DNA from: Beroe forskalii
Lineage: Eukaryota; Ctenophora; Nuda; Beroida; Beroidae
Length of the DNA stretch: 64,000 nucleotides
Assembly (NCBI GenBank): GCA_011033025.1
Contig: WFMF01000038.1
Span: 62,001 to 126,000 of the forward strand
Direction of reading: 5' to 3'
Both the position numbers and the translations under genes were made by a program. This document shows, piece by piece, positions 46,501 to 56,624 of this stretch. Every line of letters begins with the position of its first letter. Within the stretch, counting starts at the first letter, position 1. The notes below the pieces were generated by a model that was not told the DNA's origin, did not search any database, and was given only the letters and a program-made list of their open reading frames with translations.

Positions 46501-49500
46501 AGGATGATGGTGTGTTGGGGGTCTTCAAGACGACATTTGATGATACCTGCAATAAGGTGAGTATAGGTTGTGTTCTTCTGAGGTGTAGGAAGTTGTCTAG
46601 CGTTCACACATTCGTAGAACTCTTTTGCCCTCTCGTGACTCACGTCCACCTCACTTTTGTAGTGAGGTAAGAAGAATGGGCCCTGGGGAAATAAGATTAA
46701 AATCAAGTTATTCTTCATTCTCGAAGTAACAATTCTCTTTGTAACAATATGCTTCATAGCTACTCACGTATCGTAGATAATATATCCTGGATGAGTGCCT
46801 AATTTAGATTGAGATAGTAACATAGTAAAATACGAGCTTCAAAATTTCGAGGGTACAATAAATCAGGAATATCTGAACATGACTATTCACTATTCACCCG
46901 TTTTCGGAAGGACCCATTTGAGACCTTCGTCGAAAAAGATTCTGACTCTTGGATACGAAGCTTCCCGACCATAACAGGGCGTTTTAACGGGAACCTGAAA
47001 GAAATCCGTGTTGGGTCTATTAAATCAAGAAATTCGTACGTGATGGCACAAAAGCTACGCGCCCATTTCACATATTACATGTGAATTTTCAAGCGCGCGC
47101 GGCGCAATGCGCGCAGAGTATTTAAGCACTACGTTGTGTTACCAACGAAATTTAGCGAAAAACTAGCAATGGCATCAAAGTTTGTTAGCATCCAGAACGC
47201 TCATCAGAAATTGAACTTCTAAGTTTAAGGACAGATTTAGATCATTGCGGATTACTGTTTAATTACAGCTGTTTACTAATGAAATCAGATTTTATCTCCG
47301 TCCCTTTAAACCAATCTGGAGATAAATCTAGATTCTAATCAGGCTTCTAGTTGAATATCCCAATTTCATTCCCGGCAAGTTACAATGAGAGAATATACGA
47401 TTATACGAGGGAAAGTAGAAAATATTACTACAACACATTTTGATATAAATTTGTGATTAGTAAATACACATAAAATTAACAGGAAACGGAACTCCTCAGA
47501 ATCAATAAGGTAAAAGAAGCGTTCTTTCATTATTTCTGAAATGTGATGAATAAACAGACCATCATTGGGAATCAGAATTCAGTCCATAATGGATCAATAT
47601 AGCCGGTGTGATACGTCAGTGGAGTGTTATCAGCGTCCGCCGGCGTGACAATGACAGTTGAGTGAAATTGCTGGCGTGACACTAGGGTTTCCATCTAGAT
47701 ATTATCTAGATAAGATTATCTAGACAATTTGCAAAAAATCGTTATCTATTTATCTAGATAATTTGTACTAGATATCTAGATAAATTTCATATCCCTTTTT
47801 GCCATGAAATTTCAGCTAAAATCGCCATTTTTCCTGAATTTCTTCAATAATTGTAGGATTTCAAATTTTCAAAATTTCTGATCTGTTCATTTTCATGCCC
47901 GTTTTGGAGATCTTAGGTAGTAAGACAATTTATGGCTATGCATAGGACTTGGGCAACTCATTTCATGATTCTATATGGACATAGTTCAATGTTTAGGGCC
48001 CTCAGGTTCATGGGCAGGCTGTTTGGCTTCAAGTACTATCTGTTTTACTGATGATTTGACCTTTGTTAAACTGATATGAATAGCTACAAAATTAGAAGGC
48101 GTTGTTCAAAGTATCTTATCACATCTTACAAATCGTCATTTGCCACTTTAACGAAAGTTAAATACCTACCTACTCTCGTAACACTCGCTATTCTGCTTCC
48201 AATTTATGTCAAATTATTGACGCCCTTTGACGAAAAAGTAGGCTGTAAATAGGTACGAAAGTAGCCTCCAGCTATGGCAAAGTGATTGCTTATTTGAAAG
48301 TAACCTACAAAACGGTCAATATTAATGCATTCAGCTCAAGAGTCAAGGAACTGTCAACTTTGGTTTGTTATGATGATTTAATACGAGGAATTTGATTCCT
48401 TATTTTTATTCAGTTATTCTCAATTTTACCAGCATCCCAGCAACTCCGAGGCCATCATCATGAAATTTACTTTATTTCACATTTATTGACTCTTTTCCGA
48501 TGAATAATGCAGGTATTAATAACAACTAATTGGTAGATAATGTTGTTACTTTATGATGGGAGAATCTATGGGTGATAACTGATTTCAACTCAATCAAAAA
48601 ATGAAGCAATGAATGTCCTGAACTCTATTCAAAATCTAATATCCTCATGAACGTTTGGTGGCCATTAATATCATCCATTTCAATAACCGACAGCTGGTTA
48701 TAGTATGATGTTCCACTGCAACAGTCGTGCATTTCTAACGTTGAAAATTGTGTCAAATTTGGATATATTTCGGAGTCAAAAATTATCTAGTTTATCTAGA
48801 TAATCTAGATAATGGCGAAAAAATTATCTATTTATCTAGATAAAAGATTTCAAGTAGATAATGGAAACCCTACGTGACACCGACAGTTAAGTGACATTAC
48901 CGGCGTGACAACGACAGTTGAGTGACATGACCGGCGTGAAACTGATATTGGGGTTACATGACGGGCGTGACACTGACAGTTGAGTGACAGTATCGGCGTG
49001 ACACTGAAATTCGATAGAAATTACCGGCGTGCCACAGAAGCGATGGGCGTGGCACCGAATGGAATGCCGTGCCTGTGAAGGACGGTGATTATCGTGTCCC
49101 AGAGATCCCCGTCCTGCTGCTCAAAGTCCAGGACGTTTGACAAAGCTGCTGTTATTCCGTCCTCAGGGTACGCCTAGGATACGGGCATTAGCTTTTACAG
49201 AGATGGCAGTCTTTTCACTAGGATAATATAAAGGAGTGGTTTAAAATGTGCACGCACTAATAAAAGCCCATAGCCACACCAAAAAAACGCAGGCTCAAGT
49301 CCTGCTCAAGATCTCAAAATAAGAAAACACACGGATGAAAAATGCAAATTTGCAAAACTGAGACTTGTCCTTTTTGACTATGTTGACTAGTACCTCTAAA
49401 TGTTTGACTATGTTGACCAGCTCCCTTGTAGAGTAGGGGTAGAGGAAAGTTCCCGCATCCGACATGGATCTTAGTTCACTGAAAGCAGCAATGAGTTTCA

Positions 49501-52500
49501 GCAGCAACTCTTCAGAAACACTCGGACCGTATTGTGTCAAGAGGGCCTGCGTGGGATAAAGAATAATTAATTAAATCAAATTCTAGTTAAAAAGACTTGT
49601 ACTTGCACCATGTAACAACAAAAGAGATTTGGTTAGAGGGTGAAACTTACCAGTTCTGAGGCAGGGTCGGGGTTGTCCACAGCATGGCAACTCAGGAGGT
49701 CGCCCATCACTGCGTAGAAGTCATTGCCCAGGAAGGGGAACCCTGGTCTGTTGGCCAGGAAGATAACTCTGAAGTCAGGGTGACATGCTATCTCAGAATC
49801 AGAAGCGGTAGAAGACTTGCTAGCCGGTACTATCTTCCTGCCATCTGAGAAAATACGGCAGAGTAAGATGCTTCCAAATGTTCAGATAAAACGTTGGACT
49901 TGAAAATTTCAGGGCAAAAGTACATAATTCATGGAGTTATGGAGAGTGAAACAATAACTAAATCTCTGACCTGGAAGCCACATAGAGCCAGTATCTAGGA
50001 GCGTCCTCAGCACTGATGTCACATTGGTGGGGGCTTTGTCAGCCTCATCTACCACAAGAACCCTGCCATGTCTGACGGCGCTTACCAAGGCAGAGTCCAT
50101 GTACTCGACCCGGCCGCCAGATAGGGTGGGCTTAGGGAGGTGGTAGAATTATACTGGGGGTGTTTAATAAGGGGGAAAAGGCCAAAGCATCTATACCAAT
50201 AATCCAAAAATGTATGGCAGGGCTTGGTTCAGCTTTACCCCCCCCCCCATACTCATAGTGCTTTCCATTCTTGTTCCTGTCCGTATTCCTTTTCTTTCCT
50301 CCCCTCCTCCCTTCTCTCTTCCCCTTTCCTCCCCTCTCCTCTCCTCACCTGTACTGTGATGGACTGGACAGTGGAGTCCCTATGTAGCTGCAAGTACTCC
50401 CTCCCCTCTCCTCCCTTCCCCTCCCCTCTCCTCTCCTCCTCTCCTCTCCTCTCCTTTCCTTTCCTCCCCTCTCCTCTCCTCACCTGGACTGTGATGGACT
50501 GGACAGTGGAGTCCCTATGTAGCTGCAAGTACTCCCTCCCCTCTCCTCCCTTCCCCTCCCCTCTCCTCTCCTCCTCTCCTCTCCTCTCCTTTCCTTTCCT
50601 CCCCTCTCCTCTCCTCACCTGGACTGTGATGGACTGGACAGTGGAGTCCCTATGTAGCTGCAAGTACTCCCTCCCCTCTCCTCCCTTCCCCTCCCTCTCC
50701 TCTCCTCCTCTCCTCTCCTCTCCTTTTCCTTTCCTCCCTCTCCTCTCCTCACCTGGACTGTGATGGACTGGACAGTGGAGTCCCTATGTAGCTGCAAGTA
50801 CTCCTCCCCCTCCTCCTTCCCTCCCCTCTCTCTCCTCCTCTCCTCTCCTCTCCTTTCCTTTCCTCCCTCTCTCTCCTCCCCCCTGGACTGTGATGGACTG
50901 GACAGTGGAGTCCCTATGTAGCTGCAAGTACTCCCTCCCCTCTCCTCCCTTCCCTCCTCTCTCCTCCTCTCCTCTCCTCTCCTTTCCTTTCCTCCCCTCT
51001 CTCTCCTCACCTGGACTGTGATGGACTGGACAGTGGAGTCCCTGTAGCTGCAAGTACTCCCTCCCTCTCCTCCCCTTCCCTCCCTCTCCTCTCCTCCTCT
51101 CCTCTCCTTTCCTTTCCTTTCCTCCCCTCTCCTCTCCTCACCTGGACTGTGATGGACTGGACAGTGGAGTCCCTGTGGAGCTGTAAGTACTCCCTCCCCT
51201 CTCCTCCCTTCCCCTCCCCTCTCCTCTCCTCTCCTCTCCTCTCCTCCTCTCCTCTCCTTTCCTTTCCTTTCCTTTCCTCCCCTCTCCTCTCCTCACCTGG
51301 ACTGTGATGGACTGGACAGTGGAGTCCCTGTGGAGCTGTAAGTACTCCCTCTCCTCACCTGGACTGTGATGGACTGGACAGTGGAGTCCCTGCGGAGCTG
51401 TAAGTACTCCCTCTCCTCACCTGGACAGTGATGGACTGGACAGTGGAGTCCCTGTGGAGCTGTAAGTACTCTCTCTCCGCCTCCAGGAGGTTGAGCAGTC
51501 TGTCCACCAGCTTGTTCTTGCCTACTCCCTGGTTCCCAACCAGGAGAAGGTGACGACACCCACCCTCCAAGGACCGGGCTAGCTCCTCCAGCGTCCTGGC
51601 TTGCTGGGGAGGGGGGCAGTTAAAACTTACAAAGCTGGAAACGTTAATTAAAGCTGCTGTGAAGTTAAATGTGATAAGGGTTGCTATGAATTTAGGGTAT
51701 CAGCTTTTAGCAGGTAGGGATGTTAAAAGTTGATTTCAAATGTTGAATATGATACTCATTGCTGAAGAGCGTTTACTTTTAGTGGAGCTATATGAATAGA
51801 AATGAAGTTTGATATATAGAATTATTACCCTCCCGTGGCTCAAACTCCAGTGTGATAATTATCGATATATCACTCCTTTATAGGACTACTGAACAGTGGC
51901 GGAATAATAGAGCAGAATATCGTCAAATAAATTGCTGATTTTTATGAAGAGCACTCGATAATCTATAAAAACGTTGAATTCAGACGAGGGTCGTCAGACC
52001 CAGTAGTAGGAAATACTGTTTTGTCGGGTAATAATACAATTAACAAACTCATGGATCGTGTGATATCGAAAATTGTCAAACTCGGCTGACGCCTCGTGTG
52101 ATAATTTTCGATATAACACTCCCATTCGTTTGTTAATCGTACATTATCTCATTATTCATTGCATTTACATTCTTGTTCTCGTAGAACAATGTGGAAGGTA
52201 CGAGTTCTGGGTCCCCCTTGAGTTTAGGTATTGTCACACTCCCGATCGTTAGAGTCTCAGGGGTCGAGGTTATGGCGATGTCCTCCTGCTTCTTCCGTTC
52301 AATAACACCCAGGTCATTGAGCGTTGCGCACAGCGTCTTCTTTGTCAGCACGGGCATAAACCTGGAGGGTGGGTTAATATCACATTTTAAATGAGATCTA
52401 AATTCAATATTCCTAGTTTCCTGGGGAGCAGAGAAACCCATCCAATATAAAATTTAGAGATGGAAGGACTTCATTTAATTGTAAGATTGTCAATGCGTGA

Positions 52501-52736
52501 ACACTGAAGAGTTATCAATGCATTATTGTATACACCAGTAATTCCTACCTGGAGAGCAGGACAGTGTGAAGGGCGGTTGCCATGTCTACCCCTCCACAGA
52601 CAGCACTGCAGACAGCCACCATTCTCCGCATGGTGAGCATGTCCCCCAGCGCCACCATCCCCGGGTCAGAGTGGGAGAGGAGCGCCTTACACACCTTCTG
52701 CAGCCGGAGTACCTCCTCCCGGCACGTGTCCGGGCA
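43341..52736 (-). CDS. VWA8: VWA8, central part (minus strand half)
   Basis: Exons in transcript order: 52549-52736, 52169-52361, 51421-51603, 49971-50130, 49651-49844, 49394-49546, 49025-49173, 46898-46994, 46610-46682, about 46450-46546, 46077-46246, 45753-45935, 44792-44987, 44446-44573, 43687-43938, 43341-43553. VWA8 is a mitochondrial AAA+ ATPase with a C-terminal VWA domain. Diagnostic motifs: VGNQGVGKNK (Walker A, 51.5 kb), VLVVDEADKAPTNVT (Walker B, 50.0 kb), FLANRPGFPFLGNDF (49.7 kb), YPYSTRELVNIVKHL (49.4 kb) and HVGGNTWAGGTGGRDTA (43.4 kb). Nearly all joins keep phase. Roughly 165 residues between the 49.1 and 46.9 kb exons, and everything after 43341 including the VWA domain, are absent. 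The 43.4 kb exon has a frameshifting 8-bp duplication. Confidence 0.9.
43999..44440 (-). other. VWA8 intron
   Basis: No feature beyond a small hairpin with a TCGCCTCGCTTCG loop at about 44262-44287 (CTTAG/CTAAG). Confidence 0.5.
44700..44736. repeat. TTAGAA-type hexamer microsatellite
   Basis: About five copies of AGAATT in a VWA8 intron. Confidence 0.8.
44988..45598 (-). repeat. VWA8: 13-bp minisatellite forming the pyrimidine tract of a VWA8 acceptor
   Basis: About 45 copies of TTTACTTCTCACC (minus strand) abut the acceptor CTCCTCACCTCAG of the exon starting at 44987. A block near 45230-45330 recurs near 45508-45598, so the array was also copied in a larger unit of about 278 bp. One unit differs from the acceptor mainly by lacking CAG. 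Confidence 0.85.
46247..46465 (-). repeat. VWA8: About 31-34-bp minisatellite between two VWA8 exons
   Basis: Six or seven units on the minus strand read CCTTCACACTCCCAATGGTA and GCCACACCCTCC. CAATG|GTAGCC is donor-like and the last unit ends as the acceptor CCCTCCCTCCAG of the exon at 46246. The whole intron may be this array. The upstream exon end is uncertain (46450-46470). Confidence 0.75.
46995..47630 (-). other. VWA8 intron or lost-exon region
   Basis: A GCGCGCGCGGCGC stretch sits near 47092. I see no exon for the expected missing 165 residues. Confidence 0.45.
47635..49060 (-). repeat. VWA8: About 31-bp minisatellite carrying a VWA8 5' splice site, split by an hAT element
   Basis: Units lie at 47600-47682 and 48873-49060. 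On the minus strand each reads CACGCCGGTAATGTCACTCA and ACTGTCAGTGT. The exon at 49025-49173 ends CACGCCG|GTAATTTC, so each unit repeats the end of the exon plus its donor. About eight units remain and are diverged (GGTCATG, CGATACTG). Confidence 0.75.
47675..48880. mobile_element. Non-autonomous hAT-type element, 1190 bp
   Basis: Element 47683-48872 has terminal TAGGGTTTCCAT and ATGGAAACCCTA, with subterminal clusters of TATCTAGATAA on both sides. It is flanked by an 8-bp direct duplication CGTGACAC (47675-47682 and 48873-48880), the length made by hAT transposases. No transposase frame. It inserted into a unit of the exon-derived minisatellite, so it is younger than that array. Confidence 0.85.
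50343..51420 (-). repeat. VWA8: Minisatellite copying 53 coding bases and the 5' splice site of a VWA8 exon
   Basis: Nine extra copies of the end of exon 51421-51603 follow it in the transcript direction. Each encodes EYLQLHRDSTVQSITVQ and then GTGAGG. The first two units are 60 bp; later ones are about 120-150 bp because a GGAGAGG-rich purine stretch has grown between them. Copies start near 51361, 51299, 51147, 51012, 50885, 50756, 50622, 50484 and 50354 on the + strand. Some copies have CATAGGGAC for CACAGGGAC. Confidence 0.92.
51604..51835 (-). other. VWA8 intron
   Basis: No feature recognised. Confidence 0.5.
51838..52147. mobile_element. Hairpin element copy 2, in a VWA8 intron
   Basis: The centre CAGACGAGGGTCGTCAGACC (about 51990-52010) matches the copy at 10.36 kb. 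The left end holds GTGTGATAATTATCGATATATCAC. The right end is a long hairpin (about 52035-52140) with arms ATTAACAAAC...TGATATCGAAAATTGTCA and its near complement around ACTCGGCTGACGCCTCG. It lies within 25 bp of the donor of exon 52169-52361. Confidence 0.75.
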
Positions 52737-53252
52737 CTGATGGGGGGCGTCACAGATTAGAGTGAATATACACCGGACAGAGACGATCCAGATGAATCGT
52801 TAACTTTTATCTGTTCCACAATCCCGATTTCAGAAGCGCATTTAATAAGAAATACTGTTCACGATTTCGGGAACATAACATGAAATGAGCATTGGGCATC
52901 ACGATTCAGGTAAAACGTCAAAAATAATGCGATTAAAAGTGTGAAATAAGATGAACTTGTATGAATCGTGATACTATTATACTGTGTGACTATGCCAATG
53001 ATTTGACCAGGAACAATGGTTTGACCAGGAACAATTCGTCGACACAATCCGGCATCCACTATTCAGTCCATGAATTTACTCCACCACATGTAGGTAGGCT
53101 ACTAACAACTTGAGAACGTAACAATAAAAAAGGAAATTATTGATTTTTGGAAAATCAACGAAAGATAGCATTTTTACAGCAAAAAATCCACGGATAGAGA
53201 AAAATTCTTGAGACGGTGACGACCAAATTCAGAAGTGAAATTCTGCGCTCGA
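52737..53252. other. Unassigned DNA upstream of the first minus-strand VWA8 exon
   Basis: No further exon recognised; the VWA8 order breaks here. Confidence 0.5.
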
Positions 53253-53600
53253 CGTGTTCTTTTCCGTGCCTCTCCATATCTTAGCCAATTTAATCCTATT
53301 CCACCCATTTTCTATTATTTTCATATTTCAGCACCGTTTATCTATTCCGTTTATCATTATTTCCTATTCTTTCCAGTTCCATTCTAAAATAGACAGTAAC
53401 TAGACCGTTCCTTTTTCCTTCCGACTATCACTATCTTAGGGCCGTAACTCTTTAAAAAATTTTGAGCCGCGCACTAAGTTTGCTTTCGAAATTCAATGAC
53501 ATTGTTTATAGGAGCAAATAGATCACACGTGTTTGACATTTAACTTACCAGTGTTTATTATTCGTGTTCTTTTCCGTGCCTCTCCATATCTTAGCCAATT
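53253..53600. repeat. 38-bp direct repeat next to block C
   Basis: A 38-bp stretch beginning CGTGTTCTTTTCCGTGCC and ending CTTAGCCAATT occurs at 53253-53290 and 53563-53600. The second copy ends exactly where homology to block A begins. Confidence 0.85.
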
Positions 53601-56513
53601 GGCATGTAGGCTCTAAACTCATGTTTTCTGGGACGAGAAATCGATTCCAATACATTATAAAAAAGTCGTCTCGACCTTCCTTGAATCTATCACATGCCCA
53701 CTTTTGCGTATGGGATTTTTGCCCACCATAAAGTTATTTTCAGTTAAATACGATATTTAGGATGTAGGTACCCTAACCCATGTGTTTGAACAAAGAAATA
53801 GAATCGATTCCACACATTATCAAAGTCGTACTGAACTTCCTTGATCCGTTTGTGGCCACGGCTATTTTTTTTGTGCAGAGTATTTTGACCAGTCTAAATC
53901 TATTGCTCAGTCACATAAGATATAAGGCATGTTGGTACTCTAAACATGTTATTATCACAATTGATTACCTATTGATTTTCTGAGTATCTGGTCAAACTAG
54001 CTGCAGTAGTTTAGGTTAGTCATTCGAGGTATAACACTTGTTGATGTTCTTCCCACATAAAAGTACATTGGTCTGCTATGGTCGTCCTCTACTGGTGATA
54101 GACAAAATTTTTGGAAACAAAAACCAGCCCCGAAATCAAGGAGGCGCGGCAGTCAACCAATGTCTAACCTGAAACGGATGATGTATCCCTATTCCTCCCA
54201 GCACACCACAAGGAATGAAATTTATTGAGGTTCTTTTCGCTCCTGCCCGACCAGTTCCTTTCCGACTGCTACTGTCATAACTTTTATAACTTTCTCCACT
54301 TCTCTGTTTGTTGTGTGCTCTGCTAGATCGAGGGCTCTGCTGTTATTGAGGTGAAGTGTTTATCAATCCTCACTCACTGGCTTTGAATTTTCTCTCCGTC
54401 TTTCACTGGGGTCGATAAATTCATTAAAATGTCAGACATTCACCTCCTTTCCATCCTGGATAGAAAGGATAAATATGGACATCCACTTATGTTAATATCA
54501 ATTCAATGCCCAGCTGCCCTTCAAGATTTCTATGGCAGTGTATTTGTCTGAATATTTCCTTGTCAGCTATCCCTGTAGGCATCCAACTTGATCCCCATTC
54601 TTCACGACATGCCCAACCTTAAAACCTAACCTCTTGTTGTCTGCTCGGCTGGTATTGGGTCAAGGAAGGTCGACACGACTTTGATAATGTGCGGAATCAG
54701 TTTCTCGCCCCAAAAACTTGGGTTTAGAGTACCTACATGCCATATATCGCATTAATCTGAAAAATAGCTTTTCTACCTCAAAAATGACTTGCACAAAAAT
54801 GGGCGTGGCCGGTTTTGAGTCAAGGAAGATAGATACGACTTTGAAAGTGTTTGGAATTGATTTCTCGTCCCAAAAAACATGGGTTTAGAGTACTTATATG
54901 CCATATATCATATTAAAACTGAATTTTCATTTTCTCTCATAATTTCCACGGTCGAAAAAGGGCGTGGCCCTCCTGACTTTTCCTTCAAGGTAGCACCTTA
55001 ACACTCTTTGGAGACCTTCATGGGACCCATTAGAACACATTCCAACAATAAAACCTTTGTAAATAATTTTTGCACAGATGGTTTCATTTTTTCTCTTATA
55101 AATAATAGATGATTGTCATTTATCACCATTATTTGCCTTCAAACATATGGCACGGTTTATGTTGGTTTAATCTCTGGAAGCTTTGTTATCACTAGTAGGG
55201 GCCCATGTGGCCTCCGGCCACCGTTTACGATTCGCTTCAGCAATTCGTACAGTACAATGTAGTACCTACTGTATTTCTTATCAGTGATGAAGTCATATTT
55301 TAATCAGGTGTGCCAACTCCTATAACTGATGTCTATTTACCTGGTGGTGTCAAACGTCACTGGTACTTTTGTATTAACATTCCGATCATTGGTATGCTTG
55401 ATTGGGTACTGAGTGGTGTCAGAGAGGCCTGAGACTATATAATATAAGGAAGACCGGACAGACAGCTATATATTTATTTATCAATTTATATATGAGGAAG
55501 AATTATAGTATATAGTAAGATGTTGAAAGAAGTCGTGAATTGGATATGAACTATTAATTTTTGAAATAATGTGTGGATCATGTGAAAAGACTTGATAAAG
55601 TGATAAGTAGGAGAATTTTAGTTTAAATAATATTTAAACTAAAATGATCATATTATGATCATTCGTAATCAAGAATAATCATTTATGATTGAATAATGAA
55701 AGATATTTTTCATCTTTCATTTCATATTTTAACCTTAGCTTCAGAATTTCACATTTGATTAAAATTGTAGGAGCAAAAGATAAACATTAAACGAAGAACT
55801 AGAATCGCTTTACTTTTTTGAATGAACATTGTAAGTGGTTGGTCTTACAATTAATAACATCGAGTAACTATGGTTATTTATCGTTAGATCTACCAATTTC
55901 TTATTCAATTTCAATTCAATTTAATTTATTAAGCCATAAACCCATGGTTTTTAATTTGTATAAGGTTTTCAATTTTTTCAACTTTACATGCTAACCGGTA
56001 AATTTCTAATAGGTAACTCAATGACATTTGCACTGATGAAGATTTGAAACTACTTTGCATTAAAAAGTCAGCTCGTTGTGGTTATTCGTGTTGTGGAATT
56101 TGGCAATCACAGTGTTTTATTAGATCTACATTATAGATTTGAATTCATTAAGCGTTAATGAACAGTTAATTCATAATGAACCGTGATTTATTTTAGCTAT
56201 AATATCATGATTAGAGATTCATTGTTATAGATAGTTGATACCAGTTTATATTCCAAGACATGAAGGATGAACAACACAATTGCTCAACTACATGAAAAAG
56301 TGCACTTATACGAATAATAGATTTATTCTGCCATTCAATTTTAATTATTCTTGCTGTAAGTGTTTTGTTCATGCTCTTGAAAAACCATATATTCACATAT
56401 TGAGGTATCTATGATATGATAATATGGAGAGTACCTGCAAGATTCTTTTCATCAAGTAAGTTTCTTATAATGATGAGTTACAATTGGACTGATAAGTGGT
56501 ATGGAGTTACCTT
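53601..56513. repeat. Dispersed duplicated block, copy C
   Basis: Same order as 11402-17429 without the LINE fragment, without one foldback subrepeat and without the 1.1-kb direct-repeat element. It lies exactly between the oppositely oriented VWA8 halves. Its end is followed by a 22-bp tandem duplication (56506-56549). Confidence 0.85.
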
Positions 56514-56624
56514 GAATTAAGGACTAAGTTACCTTGAATTAAGGACTAAGTTCATAATAATGACTTTAGAATAGATCAAAATCCAGTCTGTACATTTTGC
56601 AGAGTAAATATAATTTTTGCCCAG

